DNA of 64,000 bases from Trinickia violacea. Its GTDB lineage: Bacteria; Pseudomonadota; Gammaproteobacteria; Burkholderiales; Burkholderiaceae. How positions within the stretch are numbered: the first letter of the stretch is position 1; each line of letters opens with the position of its first letter. The DNA is taken from the NCBI RefSeq assembly GCF_005280735.1, contig NZ_CP040077.1, positions 3,038,001-3,102,000 on the forward strand. Direction: 5' to 3'. A program made the position numbers and the translations under genes. The notes below the pieces were generated by a model. That model had not been told where the DNA came from. It was given only the letters and a program-made list of their open reading frames with translations, and searched no databases. Below are positions 7,847-15,868 of this stretch, piece by piece.

Positions 7847-9346
7847 TCAGTTCGTTGCCGGGTACTGGTTGTAGAACTGGACGAGAATCTTGCCGATGCG
7901 CCACTGGTTGACGAAATCGGGTGGCAGGATCATGTCGACGCAGTTCGGATCGGAATCGCGCTGAACCAGTAGCAGATTCGCGAACTCGTCAACGTTTTCG
8001 ATGACGTTCAGGTCCGCGAGCTGGTCTGCAAGCGCGATGATGTAGGTTCGAATGACGCTTGGCGTCACTGCGTACTGCCCCGGAAATACCGGGTTCCCAT
8101 CATCCTTGAGCGACACCCGCGGGAACGTGGTCGAAATTCCGCTGTTCATGTACTCGATGAAGTACATGAGCTGTGCCATCGTATTGATGTCGAGATACGA
8201 ATTGTCAGCGACACCCAGCCCGTTGACCTGGTAGGTCGTCAGCAGTCGATCGAGGCGCACCACGCCTGCCTGATCCACCGTCGTCGCACCCATGCCCTTG
8301 TAGTAGAGCATCTCGCGCACCTGTTTGTTGAAGCGGTCGGGGATCTCCGGTGCGTAGATTCCCGTCAGCTCGATTGTCTGTTCTGGCCGGGACAGTTCCG
8401 GCGCGTCAGACAGGTACACAAGCGCGTATGCGGCAAGCGCGGCGGAAACTTCCCACGGCGCACTAGGCGTTCCATACAGCCCCAAAATCGACATGTGCTG
8501 GTCGTTGTTCGTCGCGCCGAACGCGGCGAGTGCTGCAGGTGTCAGCGTCGTGCATGCGCTGAACGCCGCTCCGTACACCATCCGCATTGCCGCCCACCGA
8601 CCGTTCATGTCGTCAAAGAAAGTCCGCGACGTTGCCAGGCTGGTTGCGTCGGTGTACGGCATCGCGACCCACTTGAACGGCTCATCCCCGAGCGTCGCCA
8701 GCGCGGCAGACATATCGGGATTGCCCGCGCCAACTGCGCCGGGCGCTACGGCAAGCGTCACCCCAGTCACCGGCACACCGATGCCGTTATAGGTCACGCG
8801 CACGTCGATGTGGCCGGCCGTCTCACCAGCGTGATTCGCCGTCAGCGTCACCGTGTTGCCGTTTGCCACCGCCGACACCTTGGCCTGCGGATCAGCGGTG
8901 ATTGCGGCGGCCAGCCCATTGGCGACATCCGTTGCAGCATCGCCAAGCAATACGGCTGTCGTGTACTGGACGCCACCGACATAGACACCAGCGAGACCCG
9001 GACTCTGAAATTTCGCCGGATCAAGCGCGCACGTAACGATCCACGTACCCTTGATTGAAGCCGCGGCGTCGAGAAGCGGAAGCGCCCACATCTCCGCGAA
9101 GCCGCTCGTTTTGCGCACAATCCGCGCCATGTCGGCGAGCATCGAACTCTGCCCGAACAAGCCGTTTTCGTTACCGACGATCTGCACGGGCGCACCAGCA
9201 CCCGCACTGCCGTTCGGCAGCATCTGACCGATCAGGAGGACACGCTCCGTCGACTGGAAATAACCGGCCTTGCTGTTGTCGACGCCGAAGTACAGGAACG
9301 GCACCCGGACGCCTTGCGGCACTCCCGGAATCGTGATGTCAGGCAT
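7847..9346 (-). CDS. Tail sheath protein (Mu gpL-like)
   Basis: A 499-residue contractile sheath subunit (Mu gpL is 495). It opens MPDITIPGVPQGVRVPFLYF and has the family's central beta domain (residues 150-210, VTLTANHAGETAGHIDVRVTYN) and the C-terminal lever region with TTYQVNGLGVADNSYLDINT and PDFVNQWRIGKILVQFYNQY. Sheath subunits polymerise around the tube and contract to drive the spike into the cell. GGAGAATTACATG supplies a good ribosome binding site. This gene fixes the tail as myovirus-type. Confidence 0.95.
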   Translation of the reverse strand: MPDITIPGVPQGVRVPFLYFGVDNSKAGYFQSTERVLLIGQMLPNGSAGAGAPVQIVGNENGLFGQSSMLADMARIVRKTSGFAEMWALPLLDAAASIKGTWIVTCALDPAKFQSPGLAGVYVGGVQYTTAVLLGDAATDVANGLAAAITADPQAKVSAVANGNTVTLTANHAGETAGHIDVRVTYNGIGVPVTGVTLAVAPGAVGAGNPDMSAALATLGDEPFKWVAMPYTDATSLATSRTFFDDMNGRWAAMRMVYGAAFSACTTLTPAALAAFGATNNDQHMSILGLYGTPSAPWEVSAALAAYALVYLSDAPELSRPEQTIELTGIYAPEIPDRFNKQVREMLYYKGMGATTVDQAGVVRLDRLLTTYQVNGLGVADNSYLDINTMAQLMYFIEYMNSGISTTFPRVSLKDDGNPVFPGQYAVTPSVIRTYIIALADQLADLNVIENVDEFANLLLVQRDSDPNCVDMILPPDFVNQWRIGKILVQFYNQYPATN

Positions 9347-9382
9347 GTAATTCTCCGAAAATCGTATGCGTATGCGTGTGCG

Positions 9383-9655
9383 TCACGCGGTCGGCGCGGC
9401 TTGCGCGCCCTGGCTGGCAGCCGCACCACTGGCAGTGGGCACTACAGTGGCCGTCGCGGTGGGCACCGCAGTCGTCACCGGCGCGACCGCCTTGGCCGGC
9501 GCCGGGGGTGTGACTTCCACGATGTCACCGAACCGCAGAAGGCTCATGTAGTACGGGTTGACAGGCACGTTTTCGCCTTCAGCCTTCAGCTCGCGGTAGC
9601 CGCGTTCAGGCATCAACACGATGCCGCGCGTCGGCTTTACGAATTTGGTCAGCAT
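9383..9655 (-). CDS. DUF2635 family tail protein (Mu gp38-like)
   Basis: A 90-residue protein starting MLTKFVKPTRGIVLMPERGY, with YYMSLLRFGDIVEV in the middle and an Ala/Pro/Thr/Val-rich, low-complexity tail over the last 35 residues. Mu has a DUF2635 protein (gp38) in exactly this place, before the sheath. The function is unknown. The tail is longer and more repetitive than I would expect for the family. Confidence 0.75.
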   Translation of the reverse strand: MLTKFVKPTRGIVLMPERGYRELKAEGENVPVNPYYMSLLRFGDIVEVTPPAPAKAVAPVTTAVPTATATVVPTASGAAASQGAQAAPTA

Positions 9656-9658
9656 GAG

Positions 9659-10297
9659 TTACTCCGGAAACTTGGGATTGAACTGAACGAGGTCTTTGCC
9701 AAGCTGCACGCCGGCCTTGACGCACGACATTTGTGGGGGCGCCAGGCATGCGCCGGTCACGATCTCGGGTGGCAGACAGTTTTCAACGTAGTGCACTGTC
9801 AAACTAAATCGCCGAAGGCCAATGCGCGCCTGTCGCTCACTGTCCATTGCGCGGGTCGACTGATACTTGGAGATCCGCTGCACAAGCAGATTGAAGCCAA
9901 TGGGTTTTCCGGCTTCGTCCAGGACGGGCTGGCGATAGAGCCGATCATCCCAAAGGACCTTGCGCCTAACCTGCTCCTCCATGTTGTCGAGCAGCATTTC
10001 GGTGTCGAAGTCCGTGCCCATGCTCGCGTACATTTCGATGTGCACGACGAGGTCAACGTGGGAGCTGAAATTCATCGACATGCCCGCACCGAAGTCTCCA
10101 TCCTCTGAGTCCGTGTATACGGATATCGCTGGTAGTTCGACATCGGTTTGCAGCAGCTGCAGCGGCTCGGAATGACTGTCAAGCACCCGGTCTAGCGCTT
10201 TCGTGGACCCAGTCGCACACGATCCAGACTGCAACGCCGTATTCGGATCAGACAGGATCGTGACGATCGCTTGCCTTATTGCGGAACGAATCAGCAT
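9659..10297 (-). CDS. Probable tail terminator / Mu gp37-like protein
   Basis: A 212-residue protein. I chose the ATG at 10297 because GGGAG lies 6 bases upstream and the start overlaps the preceding stop (TGATG); an in-frame ATG at 10315 lacks this. It begins MLIRSAIRQAIVTILSDP and has beta strands with ELPAISVYTDSEDGDF and SSHVDLVVHIEMYAS, the layout of tail terminators that cap the tube and join it to the head. In Mu this slot is gp37. Two C-terminal cysteines are unexplained. The function is inferred from order and fold pattern. Confidence 0.6.
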   Translation of the reverse strand: MLIRSAIRQAIVTILSDPNTALQSGSCATGSTKALDRVLDSHSEPLQLLQTDVELPAISVYTDSEDGDFGAGMSMNFSSHVDLVVHIEMYASMGTDFDTEMLLDNMEEQVRRKVLWDDRLYRQPVLDEAGKPIGFNLLVQRISKYQSTRAMDSERQARIGLRRFSLTVHYVENCLPPEIVTGACLAPPQMSCVKAGVQLGKDLVQFNPKFPE

Positions 10298-10749
10298 CAC
10301 GCGCTCCCGCTGCAAAGAAACGTCGAAAGATCCGTGTAGAAATTCGGGTCACCGGGCCCGCTGATCTCGAGCAACGGTAGCCGCACCTCGCCCCACGGAT
10401 TTAGCTTGACATCCTTCACTTCGTAAAGGATGCCGCGCACCACCATCAGCGATCCGGTCCCGTTCCGCGTATGGCCTTCGGCGTACTGCTTGTACTTCAC
10501 AGGCACGACTGCGAAGTCCGCGATCAGCCCCCGAAGCTTCGGATTGACCTCAGCCACTTCGAGCACAGCGCCCCCCAGATGAAGGTCGTCTGGCGGTTCA
10601 ACGAAATGCATGAATACCCAATCGTCCTTCCCGCCTGACGGGCGGTGCTTCACCCATTCACCAAACTCGGCAAGTTGAGCCTTCACCGCCTCGACGTAAT
10701 GCCCCGCAAATCCACCGACGTAGCCAGCCGGAAGCCAGTCGGTCGCCAT
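10297..10749 (-). CDS. Head-tail connector region protein, unknown family
   Basis: A 150-residue protein starting MATDWLPAGYVGGFAGHYVEA. It lies between the capsid-side and tail-side genes, where lambda gpFII or Mu gp36-type connectors lie. A beta-rich middle (GTGSLMVVRGILYEVKDVKLNP) would fit a ring-forming connector or neck protein. I do not recognise a specific family. Confidence 0.55.
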   Translation of the reverse strand: MATDWLPAGYVGGFAGHYVEAVKAQLAEFGEWVKHRPSGGKDDWVFMHFVEPPDDLHLGGAVLEVAEVNPKLRGLIADFAVVPVKYKQYAEGHTRNGTGSLMVVRGILYEVKDVKLNPWGEVRLPLLEISGPGDPNFYTDLSTFLCSGSA

Positions 10750-10751
10750 GA

Positions 10752-11018
10752 TCAGGCAGCCGGCGGCTCGGTCAGGGTCACGGTCGGCCCGGTCTGCGTC
10801 GGTACGATCGGCTTCGCCTCGGGCGGCGCATCGGCGTCGACCGCAAAATGCCGCTTGACCAGCGTCGCGCCGATATCGTCCGAGACGGTGAACTGTTCAC
10901 CAGGCGAGATCCATTTTTCGACGCCGGTACGCTTGTAAGTGGGCTCTCCACCGTTCTTGCCCGGAATCTCGACGATCGGGCTATCGACTTTCAGTCGACG
11001 CTTCGCAATCAAATCCAT
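10752..11018 (-). CDS. Small head protein, lambda gpFI-position
   Basis: An 88-residue acidic-tailed protein (MDLIAKRRLKVDSPIVEIPG at the start, Pro/Thr-rich end). It follows the capsid gene, the place of lambda gpFI, but I see no clear similarity. The middle segment WISPGEQFTVSDDIGATLVKRH looks like a small beta domain. It lies two bases from the next gene, so the pair is probably co-translated. Confidence 0.5.
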   Translation of the reverse strand: MDLIAKRRLKVDSPIVEIPGKNGGEPTYKRTGVEKWISPGEQFTVSDDIGATLVKRHFAVDADAPPEAKPIVPTQTGPTVTLTEPPAA

Positions 11019-11072
11019 GACACCACCTTCAACGGGTATGCACAGCCACTACATTGAGTGACCGATCTGGCT

Positions 11073-12110
11073 TTAGAGGACCGTAGCGGCGACGGTTGCG
11101 TTCGGACGACTCGGCACCAACAGCGGTGCCGATTGCGTCATCAGCATCGCGGCGCTCGGGTCGTGCGACTCCCACATCTTCGCGAAGAACTTCTGTGCGA
11201 GGAGCGACGCGACGTCCTGAATCGCTCCGAATGCCTGGACGCCTGCGATTCCGTCGTCACCGGATGCGACCATCAGGACCGTTCCCGGTTCGAGATACGG
11301 CATCTTGTTGCCCTGTTCGTCGCGATACCAGTCCTGGTAGACCCACAGGTTGAAGTTGCCGAGCTGCCCCTTGTAGAGGTTTCGCTTCTGGACAGCCGGC
11401 AGCACGTTCGGCAGCGGACCGCCCAGATTCTGGTAGCGTTTGAACAGATCAACGAACACAGGGTTGTTCTTGATCGCGTTCCAAACGTCCGGCGTCACAA
11501 TCACGTCGGAGCCGGCCGCGCCCGTCGCCTCGAGGATGAGCATCGACCACGCCTCGAGGTCGTCGAGGGGCGTAGCGGTCGGCTGCGACCAAAGCGCCGG
11601 GCCCGCCAGTGCGATCGTATTGTTGGGATCGCGCGCGAAATCCACCGTTACGGACGGATAGTCATCGCCGACGACAATGACTTGGCCTTTCGCCAGCACC
11701 TGTGCGGCCATCCATTCGAGGCGACGCTCGATTGCGCGCAGTTGCTTCTGCAGCGCACGCTGCGTTGCCAGCAGGAAACGCTCTTGCGGATCGAGCGTTC
11801 CGGCGCCGAGCGCTTCGCCGGCCGCCCGACGAAGCGCTTCTTCGGGCTGGATCGCGTGCTTCGGCTTCAAGTAGGCCGGTGCGAATGACTGAACGATTCG
11901 GCCTTCGCGACGCATCGGGCGCCCCGCGACGTTCGGGCTGACGAACGGGGCGATGCTTTCGTTCTCGGTGAAGCGTTCGAACAGGATTTCCTTGGTGTCG
12001 AACTCCATCACCGTAGGGAAGAACGAGTACAGCAGAAAGTTTTCCGGCTCGAAGACGGTCTGGATCAACTGCACCAGCTCGGCGGTATCGAAAATGCTAT
12101 ATGCGGACAT
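11073..12110 (-). CDS. Major capsid protein, lambda gpE family
   Basis: A 345-residue protein (lambda gpE is 341). The ATG at 12110 is preceded by GGGAG at 6 bases; an in-frame TTG two codons upstream is less likely. It begins MSAYSIFDTAELVQLIQTVF, then FLLYSFFPTVMEFDTKEILFE, the family's N-terminal signature, and ends with the beta domain containing FAKMWESHDPSAAMLMTQSAP. It forms the HK97-fold icosahedral shell. It follows the gpD-like and protease/scaffold genes in lambda order (C/Nu3, D, E). Confidence 0.93.
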   Translation of the reverse strand: MSAYSIFDTAELVQLIQTVFEPENFLLYSFFPTVMEFDTKEILFERFTENESIAPFVSPNVAGRPMRREGRIVQSFAPAYLKPKHAIQPEEALRRAAGEALGAGTLDPQERFLLATQRALQKQLRAIERRLEWMAAQVLAKGQVIVVGDDYPSVTVDFARDPNNTIALAGPALWSQPTATPLDDLEAWSMLILEATGAAGSDVIVTPDVWNAIKNNPVFVDLFKRYQNLGGPLPNVLPAVQKRNLYKGQLGNFNLWVYQDWYRDEQGNKMPYLEPGTVLMVASGDDGIAGVQAFGAIQDVASLLAQKFFAKMWESHDPSAAMLMTQSAPLLVPSRPNATVAATVL

Positions 12111-12160
12111 GCGCAACTCCCATGCACGGACCGGGTACGCAATGTCCGGCCGCAGAAATG

Positions 12161-12184
12161 AAAACGGGCCGCGCGAAGCGACCC
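12161..12184 (-). terminator. Terminator between decoration and capsid genes
   Basis: On the minus strand GGGTCGC and GCGGCCC pair around TTCGC, followed by GTTTTCATTT. One G-T pair and a short T run make this moderate; some read-through to the capsid gene is needed or the capsid has its own promoter. Confidence 0.5.
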
Positions 12185-12210
12185 ATGAGGAGGTGGTGGT
12201 AGCGGTTTGA

Positions 12211-12636
12211 TCAGTTCATCTTGCGCAGACGGACCGTGCCGGCATTGTTCAACGCGCCCTTTGCAGCGAGCAAATCAGCGGGCGCCACGGTCGCACCCTG
12301 CATGGTTATTGCCAGTTCATTGAAGTCACCTTCGGCGTACACCTGCAGCAAATAGCCACCCGCAGCATGCGCGGTCGACTGCGCTGCGGTGATATTGCTC
12401 GGGCAGATGAAGTGTGCGGTCGCACCTGCACCAGCTGCAACGGTGTTGACCGTATTGGTCGCCGGATTGAACGACAGCAGATCACCGCGCGCATACGCGA
12501 CGCCGCCCGTCAAATAGACTTCGACGAGGTGAACATCGGCGCTGACGACAAGTTGATCGGGCGTGTAACCCACTTCGCTGCTGAATGCCTGGTATGGGTC
12601 AGCTAGATTCGGGTCGTTTTGCGGATAAAAGTCCAT
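12211..12636 (-). CDS. Head decoration protein, lambda gpD family
   Basis: A 141-residue protein with the gpD core: VEVYLTGGVAYARGDLLSF followed by an Ala/Thr-rich loop, then FNELAITMQGATVAPADLLA. The longer N-terminus (about 35 residues) would lie on the inner or peripheral face. gpD trimers clamp the expanded shell at threefold sites so that it holds full-length DNA. The gene lies directly before the capsid gene, as in lambda. Confidence 0.9.
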   Translation of the reverse strand: MDFYPQNDPNLADPYQAFSSEVGYTPDQLVVSADVHLVEVYLTGGVAYARGDLLSFNPATNTVNTVAAGAGATAHFICPSNITAAQSTAHAAGGYLLQVYAEGDFNELAITMQGATVAPADLLAAKGALNNAGTVRLRKMN

Positions 12637-12667
12637 GGTCGTGCTCTCCTATGTCACTCGAATCGGC

Positions 12668-13051
12668 CTAGCCAAATCGCTTCCAAAGCATCGCCGATTG
12701 TTCGGCAAACGCATTCTTCTTGTCGCCCATATTGCTGGCGAGATCCGCCTTCACGCCGGCCGCATCGGCCAGTTCGGCGACCGTACGGGCGCCTGTGGCT
12801 GCCTTTGGAAACGTCGCGAGCAGTGCGCCGGCCGTTTCCGGCGTCATGCCGGGCGTCAGTGCGAGCGTCACAGCCGATTCGCCACGGTCGGCAGCCTCCG
12901 CGTGCTGGAGAATCGCGGAGATTCGCGCGCGTTCCGCGTCCGCGCCCGCCTTGAAGCCCTCGGCACGGGACTCTTCGGCCAAACGCAGAGCCTCCGCAGC
13001 CAGCATCACGTCTTGTCCCTGCGCGTCAGCGCGGGCACCTTGCGTACTCAT
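12668..13051 (-). CDS. Nested scaffolding protein (lambda Nu3-like) from an internal start
   Basis: Within the protease gene an ATG at 13051 (MSTQGARADAQGQDVMLAAE) is preceded by AGGGGAG at 7 bases, one of the strongest ribosome binding sites in the region. Translation from it gives a 127-residue, mostly helical Ala/Glu-rich protein in the same frame. Lambda makes its scaffold Nu3 from exactly such an internal start in gene C. The scaffold would guide procapsid assembly and then be removed by the protease. Confidence 0.72.
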   Translation of the reverse strand: MSTQGARADAQGQDVMLAAEALRLAEESRAEGFKAGADAERARISAILQHAEAADRGESAVTLALTPGMTPETAGALLATFPKAATGARTVAELADAAGVKADLASNMGDKKNAFAEQSAMLWKRFG

Positions 13052-13948
13052 GAGTACACTCCCCTTCGAAGTGCCGCCCAGACGGGACAGCGTTGTGGAA
13101 AACTCATTGATCGCGTCGGAAAACGGCATGACCGCGTCCGCAAGACCGGCATCGACTGCGGCGCCCCCGCGATACAGCCGTGCCTCAGTGCTCAAAACCG
13201 ACTGCACGTCCATCTTTCGCCCGTCTGCGACGCTCGAGGCGAACAGCATGCGCAGCTGGTCAAGCTCTCCCTGCCACCGATCGCGCACTCCATCAGGAAG
13301 AGGCTCGTAAGGGTTGCCGTCGACCTTGTTCGCGCCGGAATGGATGAGCGTTACCTTGACGCCGTCATCTTCGAGCTGCTTGCTGTAGTCCGCATGCGCC
13401 ACCAACACACCCACGCTGCCGACCTCAGCCGTCTGCGTGACAATCAGCCGGTCGGCGGCGCTCGCAAGCCAGTAGGCAGCGCTCGCAGCGAGCTCGTTCG
13501 CATGGGCCCAAACCGGCTTCGACGAATCCGCGATCTTAGTGGCCAGATCCTTGACGCCCGACACCTCGCCGCCCGGCGAATTGATGTCAAGCATGATTCC
13601 GCGTACCTCGGGATCGGCCAGGGCACCGGCCAGTTTCGCTTCGATGCCGTCGTAACCCTGCAGTCCTGATACGGGGTCAAGGGCGGCGTTCTTATGAACC
13701 AACGTGCCGTCGACCGGAATCACAGCGACGCCGCCCTGAACGTCGTAGGCCCGATACCCACGCGACGGATCGTAGGCATTCAACACGCCAGCAATTGCCT
13801 GCCCCTCCAGCGATTCACCAGACGGCAACACGAGCTCGCTGATATTCAACCGCGGAGAAAGCGCGGCGAAAAAAAACCGGGCATAGCCCGGTTCAAGCAG
13901 GAGCGGCCGATTCAACGCCCGCGCCGCAATGTGTGGATAGCTCTTCAT
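12668..13948 (-). CDS. Head maturation protease, S49 family (lambda gpC-like), with scaffold C-terminus
   Basis: A 426-residue protein (lambda gpC is 439). It starts MKSYPHIAARALNRPLL. The S49/SppA-like protease domain spans residues 55-260, with LDINSPGGEVSGV (oxyanion region), LAASAAYWLASAADR holding the catalytic serine and VGSVGVLVAHADY after it. The last 127 residues are helical and match a Nu3-like scaffold, which has its own internal start (separate entry). The protease trims the portal and scaffold in the procapsid. It overlaps the portal stop by four bases. A terminator-like hairpin with eight Ts lies inside codons 19-27. Confidence 0.92.
   Translation of the reverse strand: MKSYPHIAARALNRPLLLEPGYARFFFAALSPRLNISELVLPSGESLEGQAIAGVLNAYDPSRGYRAYDVQGGVAVIPVDGTLVHKNAALDPVSGLQGYDGIEAKLAGALADPEVRGIMLDINSPGGEVSGVKDLATKIADSSKPVWAHANELAASAAYWLASAADRLIVTQTAEVGSVGVLVAHADYSKQLEDDGVKVTLIHSGANKVDGNPYEPLPDGVRDRWQGELDQLRMLFASSVADGRKMDVQSVLSTEARLYRGGAAVDAGLADAVMPFSDAINEFSTTLSRLGGTSKGSVLMSTQGARADAQGQDVMLAAEALRLAEESRAEGFKAGADAERARISAILQHAEAADRGESAVTLALTPGMTPETAGALLATFPKAATGARTVAELADAAGVKADLASNMGDKKNAFAEQSAMLWKRFG
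13869..13893 (-). terminator. Terminator-like hairpin inside the head protease gene
   Basis: The minus strand reads AACCGGGC TAT GCCCGGTT followed directly by a run of eight Ts (sharing its first two), within codons 19-27 of the protease gene. By form it is an intrinsic terminator, yet it lies in coding sequence and encodes EPGYARFFF. Whether it terminates is unknown. Confidence 0.55.
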
Positions 13949-15531
13949 TCAGTCTCCACCTGAAGCATCGCGATCGTTTCCGGATCTGCCTGCCCTGCGT
14001 AGGGATCGGTAGTCGGCAATCCAAGCTCTTCCATGTACGCGATCTCACGCGCGCGCTGCTCGAGCTCTTCGTCCCAGCGATCGCCGTTGTCGGCGGTCAC
14101 GTTCATGAGGTTCGTTTCGCCTGTCGTCAGCTTCGTCTGGTTCGCCTTCGCCGTCTTCAGCTCGTCGATCACCATCTTGCCCGCGCCAATCCAAGTCGAT
14201 CGTGTCACCGCAGACCTCGCTTTCCAGTAGTCGACGCCTGGGGGCGGCTTGATCCTGCCGCGCGTAATTGCCTCGTCCATCCACGCCCGCACCATCAATG
14301 ATGCGATGCGATCTACAAACCCCGCTCGCTTCCCGCTGACGTACTTCCATGCAACGTCAATTGAGGCGCGCGCGCTACTGTACGTCGTCTTCGAAAAATC
14401 CCCGGTGTACTCCTCGTATGATGTGTTCGTTCCACGTGCGCAGTGGCGCATCATCGAGGTCCGGAATGACTCGGCGTTCGCGTTCGGGTGATTGGGCGTC
14501 GTGAACTCAAGCGCTTCGTTCGGAAACAGGTGGGGGATTTTCACCCCATCGTATGTGAGGTTCGTTCCGCGGTGATACGCATCCTGCGCGACCATGAAAG
14601 CCGAAAGCTGATCTTGAAATGAAGCCCCGTTGAGCGCTTCCATGGCAGACCGGGCACCAAATTCCGACTTGATGACCATCGCGTAGGTCGTGGCGATGAT
14701 CGCCGCCTCCAGCTCGACGTCCTCAAACCGGTCGACCATCTTCATTTTCTGAATGACGCTCGCGAACTGGCTGAATCCCCGCGTCTGGTTTGGCCGTTCG
14801 GCTTCGAACACGTGGATGATGTTCAGATCGCCGAACCGGTTGTACTTCGGATAGCGATCCCACGTGTACGAACTCATTCCATAATCGACATCCTGCTGGT
14901 GCCGGGTCCGGATCCAGTACGCAAGCGGCGCACCCCACGCATCCAGCTCGACGCCGGCACGCATCTTGTCGACGTCCATCGTCAGATTGCGGTTGCACAT
15001 CCGCTCGGGTTCGATCGTCATGAAGCACGTCGAGTAGCCAGCTGGGCTCGAACGCCACTCGCGTGACAGAATCGCCTCGCCTTGCAGCATTTCGGTTCCG
15101 ACACATTCCCGCAGGATCTGCGTCATCGTCCGGCGACGCGTCGCATCAATTAGGCATTCAGGATCGTCCGCATACAGGCTGAATTCCTGCTCAACCTGCG
15201 CAGCCCAGTCGTTCGCCGTCTTGAAGTCGATGCCGAGTGTCTTATAGGCCGGTCGAAGCTGAAGGCGATAATTCGCCCCGACAACGCGATCTTTCTGCGA
15301 CTGAAGCGCGCCACGAGCGAAGCCGTTGTTGCGCGCCAGGTCGTGCGCGCGCCCTTCGACAATCGCCTTTTCCGGGAGCATGTCCCGGTCGGCGCTCTTC
15401 AGCGACGGACGCCAGTGGGCGAGCTCACGACTGATTCGCTCCCCCGACTTGAATGCTGCCCCATGAACCGTCACGCGATCGTCGGCACCACTGATCGGCA
15501 CGCCGTGCTGATCAAGAATCTGAATGTCCAT
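13945..15531 (-). CDS. Portal protein, lambda gpB family
   Basis: A 528-residue protein (lambda gpB is 533). It starts MDIQILDQHGVPISGADDRV and shows the family landmarks ARNNGFARGALQSQKDRVVG near residue 70, EGEAI-type LQGEAILSREWR around residue 140, IHVFEAERPNQTRGFSQFA near residue 240 and the C-terminal crown with DPETIAMLQVETE. The dodecameric portal is the DNA entry channel and joins head to tail. It sits between the gpW-like gene and the protease, the lambda order. Confidence 0.94.
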   Translation of the reverse strand: MDIQILDQHGVPISGADDRVTVHGAAFKSGERISRELAHWRPSLKSADRDMLPEKAIVEGRAHDLARNNGFARGALQSQKDRVVGANYRLQLRPAYKTLGIDFKTANDWAAQVEQEFSLYADDPECLIDATRRRTMTQILRECVGTEMLQGEAILSREWRSSPAGYSTCFMTIEPERMCNRNLTMDVDKMRAGVELDAWGAPLAYWIRTRHQQDVDYGMSSYTWDRYPKYNRFGDLNIIHVFEAERPNQTRGFSQFASVIQKMKMVDRFEDVELEAAIIATTYAMVIKSEFGARSAMEALNGASFQDQLSAFMVAQDAYHRGTNLTYDGVKIPHLFPNEALEFTTPNHPNANAESFRTSMMRHCARGTNTSYEEYTGDFSKTTYSSARASIDVAWKYVSGKRAGFVDRIASLMVRAWMDEAITRGRIKPPPGVDYWKARSAVTRSTWIGAGKMVIDELKTAKANQTKLTTGETNLMNVTADNGDRWDEELEQRAREIAYMEELGLPTTDPYAGQADPETIAMLQVETE

Positions 15532-15535
15532 AGGG

Positions 15536-15868
15536 TTACCAGAAGCGACGACGCAACGGATACGCGCCCTCCCATCCGTGGTCTACAAATTTCGGCCTAC
15601 CTGGCGCGCGATGACATGGAATGCCGAGCACCGCATAGCTTTGTGCACAAGGGCACTGCTGATGCAGGTTCAATATGAACTTCAGCAGCGCGTCAGGATT
15701 ACGGCGACTGAATTCGGTTTCGGTGTCGATCGACTTGACCTTCACGACCTCCCGTGTTCCGCTCAGCAACGCCGTGTATGCAGTAATGGCGGCTGCCATC
15801 ATCTGATCGCACGTCGGCAGCGTCGGCGCGACCGGCCCGCACGGTGGCGTAGTTAGCGGATCGCTCAT
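15536..15868 (-). CDS. Head-tail joining protein, gpW-like
   Basis: A 110-residue protein between the terminase large subunit and the portal, where lambda gpW lies. A helix (MMAAAITAYTALLSGTREVV) followed by two short strands with VKVKSIDTETEFSRRNPDAL matches the gpW pattern of helix, beta hairpin and helix. A cysteine-rich extension follows (CPCAQ, then HRAPGRPKFVDHGWEGAYPL) that gpW lacks. gpW plugs the portal after packaging. It overlaps the terminase stop by four bases. Confidence 0.65.
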   Translation of the reverse strand: MSDPLTTPPCGPVAPTLPTCDQMMAAAITAYTALLSGTREVVKVKSIDTETEFSRRNPDALLKFILNLHQQCPCAQSYAVLGIPCHRAPGRPKFVDHGWEGAYPLRRRFW

